The notes under the pieces: generated by a model
What the model was told of the DNA's origin: nothing
What the model saw: the letters and a program-made list of their open reading frames with translations, nothing else
Databases searched by the model: none
Source of the DNA: JANLYQ01 sp031365725
Lineage (GTDB): Bacteria > Actinomycetota > Actinomycetes > JACCUZ01
NCBI GenBank assembly: GCA_031365725.1
Contig: JANLYQ010000009.1
Location: forward strand, 1 to 52,215
DNA length: 52,215 bases
Direction: 5' to 3'
Shown here: piece after piece, positions 33,815 to 42,832 of the stretch
Position numbering within the stretch: position 1 is the stretch's first letter
Layout: each line of letters begins with the position of its first letter
Made by a program: the position numbers and the translations under genes

Positions 33815-34705
33815 CGGCCGTGCCCGGAGCACCCGCACCACCTGCCGGACCGAGCCGCCGAGCCACTGCGGAGCCCGGATGAGCTGCACCGCCCACGGCG
33901 ACGTCCCCCCCGACGTCACTCCAGCACTGACGAGAGCAGCCGCGATCAGCGAGTTGATCCTCAGGTTGAGGCGGACGAAGGCCACAACCATCGCCAGCGG
34001 TCCGCCGGCGGGGCGAGACGCCCCCACCCGCTCGATCAGGTCCACTCCCGTCCGGACGTGACGACGACCTACGGCACGCGGGATGGCAGCAACGCGGTGG
34101 CGTCCGACGACCCAGCAGGCGGCGGCGTAGTCAGCGGCAAAGCGGTCGCCGCCTCGTTCCCACGCGTCCATCAGATCCGCAAACGCATCACGTCGGTAGA
34201 CGCCGTAGACAAGGTTGGCCAGCTCGCGCCGGTCGGCGAGCGCCAGCGCCTTCAGCCGACGCATCCTGCAGCCGCCACGCAGGAACGATGTGGGCGCCAA
34301 TGTCCTGTCGGACTCGTCGCCGCCGGTCCATACAAACGTGGGGAACACAGCAGCCACATCCGGTCGGGCGCAGAGGGCATCGTGGGCCTGGCTGACGAAC
34401 TCGGGTCCCCATTCATCGTCCCCGGCCAGCAGTGCAAACGCGTCCGCGTCGGGCTGGGTTTCGAGCAACCATCGGCCGACAGACACGAAATGCTCACTGG
34501 CGCCCATCGGCCCGATGGTCCTGACCTGAAGAGCGAGTCGGGCCTCGAACGAGCGCGCGATCTCGGGGGTGGCGTCCTGCGACGCATTGTCCGACAGCAG
34601 CACCCGGACCTGGGGACCCTGGGCCACCAGTGATTCGAGACATGCGGTAACGCGATCGCCCTCGTCGCGCGCAGGCACACCCACGGCAACGAGGCCGCCG
34701 GTCAT
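33806..34705 (-). CDS. Family 2 glycosyltransferase
   Basis: A 299-residue GT-A enzyme: VGVPARDEGDRVTACLESL at the N-terminus, LLSDNASQDAT, and a metal site LLAGDDEWG, with DRFAADYAAACWV in the acceptor region. The C-terminus contains a membrane-associated hydrophobic stretch (INSLIAAALVSAGVT). ATG at 34705, ten bases after fcl stop on the same strand. Donor unknown; position next to GDP-fucose genes allows a fucosyl role but does not prove it. Confidence 0.85.
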   Translation of the reverse strand: MTGGLVAVGVPARDEGDRVTACLESLVAQGPQVRVLLSDNASQDATPEIARSFEARLALQVRTIGPMGASEHFVSVGRWLLETQPDADAFALLAGDDEWGPEFVSQAHDALCARPDVAAVFPTFVWTGGDESDRTLAPTSFLRGGCRMRRLKALALADRRELANLVYGVYRRDAFADLMDAWERGGDRFAADYAAACWVVGRHRVAAIPRAVGRRHVRTGVDLIERVGASRPAGGPLAMVVAFVRLNLRINSLIAAALVSAGVTSGGTSPWAVQLIRAPQWLGGSVRQVVRVLRARPSA

Positions 34706-34715
34706 GGTCGACCCT

Positions 34716-35678
34716 TCACATCTGCCCGTGCCCATCGGCGGCGTGGGTGACGAACCAGTCGTAGGTTGCTCGGATGCCGTCGACCAGCCCGATCTCCGCC
34801 TTCCAGCCGAGGTCGTTGATCTTGCGAACGTCCAGCAGCTTGCGCGGCGTACCGTCGGGCTTGTCCCGGTCCCAGACCAGTGTGCCCTCGAATCCCACCA
34901 CCCCGGCGACGATCTCGGCGAGCTCCCGGATGGTGACGTCCTCGCCGACCCCCACGTTGACGTGCTGCGGGTCGTCGTAGTGATCCAGCAGGAACAGCAC
35001 TGCCCGGGCGAGGTCGTCGACATGCAGGAACTCGCGTCGGGGCGTGCCGCTGCCCCACAGGGTGACGCTGGAGGCACCCGAGAGCCGGGCCTCGTGGAAC
35101 CGGCGGATCATCGCCGGTAGCACGTGGCTGGTGTCGAGGTCGAAGTTGTCGTGCGGACCGTAGAGGTTGGTCGGCATCGCCGAGATGTAGTGCCGGTCGT
35201 GCTGCCGCCGCAGCGCCTGGGTGTGCAGGATGCCTGCGATCTTGGCGATGGCGTAGCCGTCGTTGGTCGGCTCGAGGTGCCCGGTGAGCAGCGCGTCCTC
35301 GGGGATCGGCTGCGGGGCGAGCCGGGGATAGATGCAGCTCGATCCGAGGAAGAGCAACCGTTCCACGTCGTACGCCGCCGCCGCGTCGAGCACGTTGAGC
35401 TGGATGCGCAGGTTGTCGGACAGGAAGTCGGCCGGGCTACGGTCGTTGGCGAGGATGCCGCCGACCCGGGCTGCTGCGTCGACGACAACGCCCGGCCGGG
35501 AGTCGGCAAAGAAGGCAAACGTGGCGTCCCGGTCCCGCAGGTCGAGCTCGCTCGAGCTCATGCCGACCAGGTCGGTGAAACCGGACGTCTCGAGGTGGCG
35601 CCACACCGCGGAGCCGACCATGCCGCGATGGCCGGCGATGTAGACCCGCTGGTCACGCCTGACCTGCGCCGCTGGCAT
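34716..35678 (-). CDS. fcl: GDP-L-fucose synthase
   Basis: A 320-residue bifunctional 3,5-epimerase/4-reductase completing GDP-L-fucose from GDP-4-keto-6-deoxymannose. Motifs: AGHRGMVGSAV (NADP), the RVGGI loop, LGSSCIYP (catalytic Ser), YAIAK (Tyr/Lys), and TNLYGPHDNFD. ATG at 35678 gives the family's normal N-terminus; a GTG at 35687 would add three residues. Divergent from gmd across an 80-base gap; the pair makes a complete GDP-fucose pathway. Confidence 0.93.
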   Translation of the reverse strand: MPAAQVRRDQRVYIAGHRGMVGSAVWRHLETSGFTDLVGMSSSELDLRDRDATFAFFADSRPGVVVDAAARVGGILANDRSPADFLSDNLRIQLNVLDAAAAYDVERLLFLGSSCIYPRLAPQPIPEDALLTGHLEPTNDGYAIAKIAGILHTQALRRQHDRHYISAMPTNLYGPHDNFDLDTSHVLPAMIRRFHEARLSGASSVTLWGSGTPRREFLHVDDLARAVLFLLDHYDDPQHVNVGVGEDVTIRELAEIVAGVVGFEGTLVWDRDKPDGTPRKLLDVRKINDLGWKAEIGLVDGIRATYDWFVTHAADGHGQM

Positions 35679-35711
35679 GGGGTGCACCCGCTCATGTAGG
35701 AAGATGGGCCA

Positions 35712-35756
35712 CCCAGCCTAGCTGGACGAGACACTCGACGACCCTCGGAGGCTGGG
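35712..35756. promoter_or_regulatory. Inverted repeat enclosing the gmd Shine-Dalgarno
   Basis: CCCAGCCT (35712-35719) pairs with AGGCTGGG (35749-35756), loop 29 bases. The right arm includes part of GGAGG, the ribosome site of gmd, two bases before the GTG. It could fold in the message and restrain gmd translation, or be an operator in the divergent fcl-gmd region. Confidence 0.4.
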
Positions 35757-35758
35757 CA

Positions 35759-36751
35759 GTGGCACGGAGCGCGCTGATCACGGGCATCACCGGACAGGAC
35801 GGCTCCTACCTGGCCGAGCTGCTGCTGGAGAAGGGCTACGAGGTGCACGGCCTGGTTCGCCGGTCCTCGAGCTTCAACACGGACCGGATCGACCCGATCT
35901 ACCAGGACCCCCACGAGTCGCACCGGCGGCTGTTCCTGCACTTCGGTGACCTGACCGACGGGGTCAACCTGGTCAACCTGATCCGGGAGATCCAGCCCGA
36001 CGAGGTCTACAACCTCGGTGCAATGAGCCACGTCAAGGTGTCCTTCGAGATGCCGGAGTACACCGCCTCCACTGACGCCGTCGGCACGGTGCGCCTGCTC
36101 GAGGCGATCCGCGCGGCGGGCCTCAGCTGCCGGTTCTACCAAGCGTCCACCTCGGAGATGTTCGGGTCGACGCCGCCGCCGCAGAGCGAGAGCACGACGT
36201 TCCACCCCCGGTCGCCGTACGGCGCGGCGAAGCTCTACTCGCACTGGGTCACCATCAACTACCGCGAGGCCTACGACCTGTTCGCGGTGAGCGGCATCCT
36301 GTTCAACCACGAGTCCCCGCGCCGCGGCGCCACCTTCGTCACCCGCAAGATCACCCGCGCGGTCGCGGCCATCGCGGCCGGTCAGCAGAGCGAGGTCTAC
36401 CTCGGCAACCTGGATGCGGTGCGCGACTGGGGCTACGCCCCGGAGTACGTCGAGGGCATGTGGCGGATGCTGCAGCAGGACGACCCGCAGGACTTCGTGC
36501 TCGCGACCGGCGTCGGGCACACCGTGCGCGACTTCGCTGAGACGGCCTTCGCCCACGCCGGTCTGGATTGGAAGGACCACGTGCGTTATGACGCGGGCTA
36601 CGAGCGTCCCTCCGAGGTCGACGCCCTGATCGGTGACGCGACCAAGGCCGAGTCGGTGCTGGGCTGGAAGGCCACGACCCTGGCGCCTGACCTGGCAAAG
36701 CTGATGGTCGACGCTGACCGGGCGGCGCTCGCGCAGCCCTCCCGCGCTTGA
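35759..36751 (+). CDS. gmd: GDP-mannose 4,6-dehydratase
   Basis: A 330-residue extended SDR producing GDP-4-keto-6-deoxymannose. It has TGITGQDGSYL (8-18), the Gmd-specific loop RRSSSFNTDRID (34-45), active-site STSEMFG (130-136), and Tyr154/Lys158 (YGAAK). GTG start with GGAGG eight bases upstream. With fcl this makes GDP-L-fucose; the following membrane protein gene overlaps by TTGA. Confidence 0.95.
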   Translation: MARSALITGITGQDGSYLAELLLEKGYEVHGLVRRSSSFNTDRIDPIYQDPHESHRRLFLHFGDLTDGVNLVNLIREIQPDEVYNLGAMSHVKVSFEMPEYTASTDAVGTVRLLEAIRAAGLSCRFYQASTSEMFGSTPPPQSESTTFHPRSPYGAAKLYSHWVTINYREAYDLFAVSGILFNHESPRRGATFVTRKITRAVAAIAAGQQSEVYLGNLDAVRDWGYAPEYVEGMWRMLQQDDPQDFVLATGVGHTVRDFAETAFAHAGLDWKDHVRYDAGYERPSEVDALIGDATKAESVLGWKATTLAPDLAKLMVDADRAALAQPSRA

Positions 36752-38067
36752 GCCTCACCAGTCGCCTCCCGACGGCGACGCGCCGGTTCTCGCGGCCGGT
36801 GCCGTTGTCGCTGGCCGTTGGTGCTGCCGTTGCGGCGCTGCAGGTCCATCGCTCGCTGGTCGACAGCATCTCGCCGTACGACGAGGGCTATCAGCTGTCG
36901 TATGTGCAGTACGTCAGCCAGGGTCACCTTCCGCACGTCGGCGACGCCCTCAACACGTGGAGCCGCCAGGCCTTTTCCTGCCACCCGGTCTTTCCCTTCG
37001 GGGCAGTGACGGCGGTTCCCTGCGGACAGACGGCAGCTGCCGGCGCTTATCCCGAGGGCGGGACCAACACCGCAGCCGGCTGGCCGCCGATGTATCACGC
37101 GTTCGCCGCGGTGGTGACGAAGCTGTTGCAAGTTGTCGGTGTGGAGCCGCTGCACGGCGCGCGGGTCGCTTCGGCCTTGCTGTGGGCAACCGGGGCTGCC
37201 CTGCTGGTCTTCGTCGCCTCCCGCTTCGGCGCGCCGCCCGCGGCGGCCGCGGCCGCGGGCCTGCTGGCCGGGGCGATCCCCGTCGCGACCACCCTAGGGG
37301 CGTTCGTCAGCCCGCACTCAGCTCAGCTGCTGCTGTCGGTACTTATCTGCGCGACCGTCTTGTCATTGATGCGCACCACCGGTCGGCTGACGGGTAAACA
37401 TCTGACGGCCGCGCTGCTCGTGCCCGTGATCGCGGTCATGACCGTGCCGCATGCACTGGTGGCTATCACCATCGCCTACCTCGGATTGCTATTTTTCTGG
37501 GCGCAGGCGCTGATGCGACGTCGCGGGCTGCCGCAGCTCTGGTGGATGACCTTCGCCGGTCCGGTGCTGGCGTTAGCGGCCTACGAAGGCTGGAGCGCGT
37601 CCAGCACGTCCCGCGCAACCGCCTACGCCGCCGGCACCAACGCCGTCCAGGCACAGAATCTGGCTGACCCGCGCGGCGACTCCCTGCTGCAGCCGCTGAT
37701 CGGGCAGTGGTGGCACTTCTGGACCGGGTCGGTCACTGGTGACACTCTCGGCTTCGGCAACTGGGAGCTGTTGGTGAGCCAGGGTGCCGTGATCCTCATC
37801 GCTGGCGCACTCGGCGTCGCCCTGCTGACGCCCGACCCAGGTGCGCGGGTGAGGGCACTTGCCATCGGCTTCGTGGTCGGAGCGCCGTTGACGTCGTGGG
37901 CGTTCGATCGGGTCTTCGCCTTCGCGGTGCCTGCGCGTTACGGCGCCAGCGTCATCGGAGTCGGACTGCTGCTGCTGGCACTGACCACGGCCCGCCGCCC
38001 GGCCCGCGTGCTGCTGTTTCTCGCGGTCGTGCTGTGGGCCTCGGCCTTCGTCAGCCACTGGCCCTGA
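36748..38067 (+). CDS. Multi-pass membrane protein, GT-C/DUF2142-like
   Basis: A 439-residue protein with about nine to eleven membrane helices. After helix 1 comes an extracytoplasmic loop with ISPYDEGYQLSYVQYV, placing an acidic pair where GT-C glycosyltransferases have their catalytic Asp/Glu, and a Cys-containing stretch. It resembles DUF2142/GT-C surface-glycan proteins. TTG at 36748 overlaps the gmd stop (TTGA), so it is probably translated by coupling. Predicted to add a sugar from a lipid-linked donor outside the membrane; not proven. Confidence 0.65.
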   Translation: MSLTSRLPTATRRFSRPVPLSLAVGAAVAALQVHRSLVDSISPYDEGYQLSYVQYVSQGHLPHVGDALNTWSRQAFSCHPVFPFGAVTAVPCGQTAAAGAYPEGGTNTAAGWPPMYHAFAAVVTKLLQVVGVEPLHGARVASALLWATGAALLVFVASRFGAPPAAAAAAGLLAGAIPVATTLGAFVSPHSAQLLLSVLICATVLSLMRTTGRLTGKHLTAALLVPVIAVMTVPHALVAITIAYLGLLFFWAQALMRRRGLPQLWWMTFAGPVLALAAYEGWSASSTSRATAYAAGTNAVQAQNLADPRGDSLLQPLIGQWWHFWTGSVTGDTLGFGNWELLVSQGAVILIAGALGVALLTPDPGARVRALAIGFVVGAPLTSWAFDRVFAFAVPARYGASVIGVGLLLLALTTARRPARVLLFLAVVLWASAFVSHWP

Positions 38068-38075
38068 GCCAGATC

Positions 38076-39035
38076 GTGCAGGTCACCGTTGTCGTCGTCA
38101 CGTGGGAGGGACGCGACCTGCTGCGCGAGTGCCTGGCCTCGCTGGCCACGCAGACGCTGCCGCGATCGGAGTACTGCGTGGTTGTCGTCGACAACGCCTC
38201 CACAGACGGCACGGCGCAGATGCTGGCAAGCGAGCACCCCGACGTGGAGGTGATCACAGCACCGACCAACCTCGGCTTTGCCGGTGGCGCGAACCTCGCA
38301 CTGGTTCGCCCTTCCACGCCGTACGTCGTGCTGCTCAACAACGACGCGACGGCGGAGCCGGGCCTTCTGGCGGCCTTTGTCGAGGCGATGGAGGCTCCTG
38401 GTGCCGTGCGGGTCGCTGCGGTCACCGGCAAGGTGCTGCTGACCGGCACCGGACTGATCAACTCGACCGGCAACCTCATGTCACGCACCGGTCGAGGTTA
38501 TGACCGCGACTGGCAGAGACGGGACGACGGCAGCCGTGGCGCCGGCGAGGTCTTCGGCTTTTGCGGTGCAGCGGTGGCTCTCCGCGCCGAGGCACTTGCC
38601 GAAGTCGGCGTCTTCGACGGCGACCTGTTCCTCTACTACGAGGACACCGACTTGTCGTGGCGGCTACGCCGGGCCGGCTGGACCGTGCGCTTCGAGCCGC
38701 AGGCCGTTGCCTGGCACCGGCACGCGTCGAGCAGCGGCGGCGACGGCAATGCGATGTTCCACTTCTGGAACGAGCGCAACAGCATGGTGGTGATGACCCG
38801 GCATGCACCCGCGGCGTTGGTGCTCGTCCTGCTCGGGCGCCGACTCCTCGGACTGGTCGTGCAGGTCGCGCGCCACGGGGCCCGGCATCCCCTGACGCGG
38901 GCGAGGCTGCGGGCCCTCAGCTTCAATCTGTGGCGCCTGCCGCGCACCCTGCGCGAACGTCGAGAGGGCTGGCGGGAGGTGGCTGTCCCGCGCGCAGAAG
39001 TGGCCCGGCTGCTCACCAGTGCCCCCGGAGAATAG
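38076..39035 (+). CDS. Family 2 glycosyltransferase (rhamnosyltransferase-like)
   Basis: A 319-residue GT2: TVVVVTWEGRDLLRECL, VVVDNASTDGT, the metal site LLNNDAT, and LFLYYEDTDLSWRLRRAG, a set typical of the WbbL/rhamnosyl group. GTG at 38076 begins right at the first strand; a CTG at 38064 overlapping the previous stop is an alternative. C-terminal hydrophobic helix (ALVLVLLGRRLLGLVVQV) suggests membrane contact. Confidence 0.87.
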   Translation: MQVTVVVVTWEGRDLLRECLASLATQTLPRSEYCVVVVDNASTDGTAQMLASEHPDVEVITAPTNLGFAGGANLALVRPSTPYVVLLNNDATAEPGLLAAFVEAMEAPGAVRVAAVTGKVLLTGTGLINSTGNLMSRTGRGYDRDWQRRDDGSRGAGEVFGFCGAAVALRAEALAEVGVFDGDLFLYYEDTDLSWRLRRAGWTVRFEPQAVAWHRHASSSGGDGNAMFHFWNERNSMVVMTRHAPAALVLVLLGRRLLGLVVQVARHGARHPLTRARLRALSFNLWRLPRTLRERREGWREVAVPRAEVARLLTSAPGE

Positions 39036-39065
39036 GCCGACGCCGACCCGTGCGCCCAGGGTGGG

Positions 39066-41585
39066 TCAGGACTTCGGCGGCCGCCGCTCAGCGACGAGTC
39101 GCTTGGCCCGCCCGGACGCCTTGGTGAGGACGTAGCGCGGGCCGCCCTCGGAAAGGAACAGCTTGGCCTTGTCCCAGTCGTCGCGCAGCGTCGACTTCGG
39201 CGCGAGGAAGCCGCGCGCCTCGACCTGGGCCTCCCCGAGGCGGTCGACCAGGTCAGCCGCTCGACTGGGCGAGCGGCAGAAGTCGAGCAGGGGCTGCAGT
39301 GACCGGGACCACGTGAGCGACGGGGTGAGCTCGGCGACGGCCGCTCGAGCCGCGGCGATCGCATCCTCGTCGAACAGGTAGGTCTCGAGCGCATGGGTCA
39401 GCGCGACCACGTCGCCGGGCGGCACGGTGGCGCCCAGCCCGTGAGTCTCGATCAGCTGGCCCAGCGAGTCGCCTCCGGTCGCGACCACCGGAAGACCGGC
39501 CCAGAGGTAGTCGAGGATGCGGGTGCGGAAGGAGAACGCGGTCTCGACGTGGTCGAGGTGGTTGCTCACCCCGAGGTCGCACTCGAGCAGATAGTTCTGC
39601 CGGTCGTCGTACGCGACCCACGCCTCGTTGAAGAACACGACCTTGTCCGTGAGTCCGAGGGCGTCGGAGAGCTGCCGGGTCTCCCAGGCCATGCGCATGT
39701 CAGGCACGTCGGGGTTGGGGTGCTTCATGCCGAGGAAGAACAGCCGCACCTGCGGATGCCGGGCGTGCAGGTCGGACACTGCGCGCACAAGGGTCAGCGG
39801 ATCGAACCAGTTGTAGACACCGCCGCCCCAAAGGATCACCTTGTCGTCGACGTCAATGCCCGGCACGACGCCCTTGATGACCTGCCGGCTGTGCACCGGT
39901 GCGTCGTCGGGCACCCCGAAGGACACCGGGGCGATCAGCGAGCCCATCGTCTCGTCCTGGTCGTAGGTCAACGGATTGATCCGGTTGACCCCCGCCAGCT
40001 GGCCGAGCCAGAAGTCGCGCTGCTTGTCCGACGCGCACAGGAAGAAGTCGCCGCGGGACAGCTGCTCGTTCAGCGCATGTGTGGTGTCCTTGGCGGCCCG
40101 GGCACGGGCCACCTCACCCTGGTCCTTGAGCTGCTCGAGGACCTCGAGGTGGAAGGGGTCGTAGACATCAGCGACGATCACCTTGGTGCTCGTCTTCAGC
40201 CACGGATAGATCTCGAGCAGCAGACCCTGGAAGACGATGACGTCGCACCAACGCTCGAGCTCGTGCATCTTGCGGGATCCGGCACTGACCACCTCGAACT
40301 TCGGGTGCGTCATCTGGGCTACCGGGCTGAGCGTCACAAGGGTCACCTCGTGTTCGACCGACAACGCCTTGGCCATCTCCCACGCGCGGATCGCCGGACC
40401 GGCCATCGCTGCCTTGAGTGGTTCGCCGGTGACGATGACGATGCGCCGCCGGCCGTTGAACCACTCCTCGATGCCGAAGGCCTCGACCAGGTGCTTGTGC
40501 GCCTCGAGATAGGTCGGCAGGGCGTATGCCGGCTCCATCGCCTGACGGAACAACGGCATCAGGTCGCGGTCGCTGCGGCGGCGCGCCTTCTGCAACCGCG
40601 CCCGTTCCTCCCAGACACCCGGCATCTGATCGACGAGATAGTCGATGGCGTAGGGACCGGTGAGCGACATCTTGGGCACCGTGACGTCGCCGGCGTCGTC
40701 GCCGCCGGGGCTGCGCTGCAGGTCCAGCACGGTGGCGTCGGCGTCGGAACGGGCGATGCTGCGCCGCACCGACAGCGCCATCGCTGCTGGCAGCACCCGC
40801 GCGAGCGTCTCGTCGTCGTAGTTCTTCACCATCGACAACAGCGCGTTGCGCTCGAGCAGATAGGCCTCCCGGAAGTCACCGAACTTGTTCATCGTGGCGT
40901 GGTGCTTGTGGAACGCGATCGAGCCGGGCACGAAGCGGACCCGGTGGCCGAGCAGGTTGAGCCGCCAGCCAAGGTCGACGTCCTCGTAGAACATGAAGAA
41001 GCGCTCGTCGAACCCGCCGACCGACCGGAACAGCTCGGCCCGGACGAACATCGCCGCACCGGTGCCGAAGAGCACGTCCCGTCCCACGTCGTAAGCCGGT
41101 GAGTCCGGCCGCTCGACCTCTCGCTTGTAGCCCATGCCGAACCAGGTGAGGGAGCCGTCGACAAAGTCGATCTTGCGACCGTCCCAGTCAAGCACCTTGC
41201 TGGCAACCGCCCCGATCGTTGCGTCGCGGTCGAGCACGTCGACGGCTGCCCGCACCCACGCAGGGTCGGGCCGGGCGTCGTTGTTGAGGAAGGCGATGTA
41301 CTCGCCGGTGGCGTGGGCGACGCCCAGGTTGCAGCCACCGGTGAAGCCGCTGTTGCTCGGAGAGTCGATGACGAGGGCGGCGTTGCCCACCGCCTCACGG
41401 ATGTGCTGGGATCCACCGTCGCCGGAGTCGTTGTCGACAACCACGACCTCGAGACGGTCGGCCGGCCAGTCGAGATGACCCAGCGCCTGCACGCAGGTGA
41501 TGGTGTCCGCAGCGCCTCGATAGTTGACGATGACGACGGAGACGACTCCGAGACGGGCTTGAGACTCGGGCACGCGGTCCTCCAT
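39066..41585 (-). CDS. Fused GT2-GT4 bifunctional glycosyltransferase
   Basis: An 839-residue protein with two catalytic modules. The GT2 domain (about 14-300) shows VVIVNYRG, VVVDNDSGD, NND at 101-103 and FYEDVDLGWRLN around 199-210. A linker to about 385 precedes a GT-B domain (VIVTGEPLKAAMAGPAIRAWE, then ILWGGGVYNWFDPL and VSNHLDHVETAFSFRTRILDYLWAG). Such fusions are found in Wzm/Wzt export loci and probably add two successive sugars. ATG at 41585 shares one base with the ATPase stop (TGATG), so it is coupled to the ABC exporter genes. Confidence 0.88.
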   Translation of the reverse strand: MEDRVPESQARLGVVSVVIVNYRGAADTITCVQALGHLDWPADRLEVVVVDNDSGDGGSQHIREAVGNAALVIDSPSNSGFTGGCNLGVAHATGEYIAFLNNDARPDPAWVRAAVDVLDRDATIGAVASKVLDWDGRKIDFVDGSLTWFGMGYKREVERPDSPAYDVGRDVLFGTGAAMFVRAELFRSVGGFDERFFMFYEDVDLGWRLNLLGHRVRFVPGSIAFHKHHATMNKFGDFREAYLLERNALLSMVKNYDDETLARVLPAAMALSVRRSIARSDADATVLDLQRSPGGDDAGDVTVPKMSLTGPYAIDYLVDQMPGVWEERARLQKARRRSDRDLMPLFRQAMEPAYALPTYLEAHKHLVEAFGIEEWFNGRRRIVIVTGEPLKAAMAGPAIRAWEMAKALSVEHEVTLVTLSPVAQMTHPKFEVVSAGSRKMHELERWCDVIVFQGLLLEIYPWLKTSTKVIVADVYDPFHLEVLEQLKDQGEVARARAAKDTTHALNEQLSRGDFFLCASDKQRDFWLGQLAGVNRINPLTYDQDETMGSLIAPVSFGVPDDAPVHSRQVIKGVVPGIDVDDKVILWGGGVYNWFDPLTLVRAVSDLHARHPQVRLFFLGMKHPNPDVPDMRMAWETRQLSDALGLTDKVVFFNEAWVAYDDRQNYLLECDLGVSNHLDHVETAFSFRTRILDYLWAGLPVVATGGDSLGQLIETHGLGATVPPGDVVALTHALETYLFDEDAIAAARAAVAELTPSLTWSRSLQPLLDFCRSPSRAADLVDRLGEAQVEARGFLAPKSTLRDDWDKAKLFLSEGGPRYVLTKASGRAKRLVAERRPPKS

Positions 41586-42832
41586 CAGGCTCCTCGGGTG
41601 ACGCTCGGTGGCACTGGCTTGGGCGTCACGTCGGACGGCGGTCCGTGCCAGCTGCCACCGAGGCTGACGATGCCGCCGACCTCGCGCGGCGTACCGCTCT
41701 CGACGTCAAAGCGCAGGCTGTGCCTCAGAAAATCGTAGGTGTGCACCATGGTGTGGTCGGTGAGTGAGACCTGCAGGTCGTAGGCACCGGGCAGCAGCAT
41801 CAGCTTGGGCAGGCGGAAATCGACAAAGCTCGCTCCGGGGGTGAGCACGTCCGGCACGCCCGCGACGCCACGCGTGCTGGTCGACGTGACCACGACGCCT
41901 TCGACGGTCTCGATGCCCAGGCCGAAGACCGGCCGCTCGACGCGCTCGTGTGCCACCCAGTGCAGCCGCACGATGACGTCGTCGCCGGTGTGCACCAGGC
42001 TGGTCTGCTGGCCCCCGGCATCGATGATCTCGACCGCACCGACCTGCGCCTCGCCGGTGCCCCACCGGGTAGCGCCGCTCTCATCGACCGTGCGCTCCTC
42101 GTGGCCGCGGTCGAGGTACTCGTCGATCGTCGCCTCCGGGCTGGCGCCGGACTCGATCTGACGGCCCTTTTCGATCCAGACGATGTCGTCGCACATCGTG
42201 CGCAGGGTGCCCATCGCGTGGCTGACCAGCACGACCGTCTTGCCGTCGCGGCGGTAGTCGTTGAACTTCTCAAGGCACTTCTGCTGGAACGCTGCATCTC
42301 CGACGGCCAACACCTCGTCCACGAGCAGGATGTCGGGGTCGACGTTGATGGCGACGGAGAAGCCCAACCGGACGTACATGCCGGTGGAGTAGTTCTTCAC
42401 CGGCTGGTCGATGAACTGCTCGATGCCGGAGAAGTCGACGATCTCGTCGAAGCGCCGGTCGATGTCCTTGCGCGTGAGGCCGAGGATTGCCCCGTTGAGG
42501 TAGACGTTCTCCCGGCCGGAGAGCTCAGGGTGAAAACCGGACCCGAGCTCGAGCAGCGCGGCCAGAGTGCCGCGGGTGCGGATGCTGCCTTCATCCGGGC
42601 GCAGGATGCGCGCGATGCACTTGAGCATCGTCGACTTGCCGGACCCGTTCTCACCGATCAGGCCGAATGTCGTTCCCTGCGGGATCTCGAAGGAGACATC
42701 CCGCAGCGCCCAGTAGTCGTCGTACTTCGCCCGCCTGCGCTGCAGCACCGTCTGCTTGAGCGACTGGTTGCGGTCGCGGTACATGCGGAAGCGCTTGGAG
42801 ACGTTCTCGACCACGACCGCTGGCTCGCTCAC
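41585..42832 (-). CDS. wzt: Polysaccharide ABC exporter ATPase with C-terminal domain (Wzt type)
   Basis: A 415-residue ATPase. Walker A is GENGSGKST (60-68), the signature YSTGMYVRLGF (148-158; the family's variant of LSGGQ), and Walker B ILLVDE (168-173). Residues about 260-405 form a beta-rich domain like the Wzt carbohydrate-binding domain that recognises the finished chain end before export. GTG at 42832 overlaps the permease stop (GTGA); a longer N-terminus is not needed. Export of a capped lipid-linked polymer is expected. Confidence 0.92.
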   Translation of the reverse strand: MSEPAVVVENVSKRFRMYRDRNQSLKQTVLQRRRAKYDDYWALRDVSFEIPQGTTFGLIGENGSGKSTMLKCIARILRPDEGSIRTRGTLAALLELGSGFHPELSGRENVYLNGAILGLTRKDIDRRFDEIVDFSGIEQFIDQPVKNYSTGMYVRLGFSVAINVDPDILLVDEVLAVGDAAFQQKCLEKFNDYRRDGKTVVLVSHAMGTLRTMCDDIVWIEKGRQIESGASPEATIDEYLDRGHEERTVDESGATRWGTGEAQVGAVEIIDAGGQQTSLVHTGDDVIVRLHWVAHERVERPVFGLGIETVEGVVVTSTSTRGVAGVPDVLTPGASFVDFRLPKLMLLPGAYDLQVSLTDHTMVHTYDFLRHSLRFDVESGTPREVGGIVSLGGSWHGPPSDVTPKPVPPSVTRGA

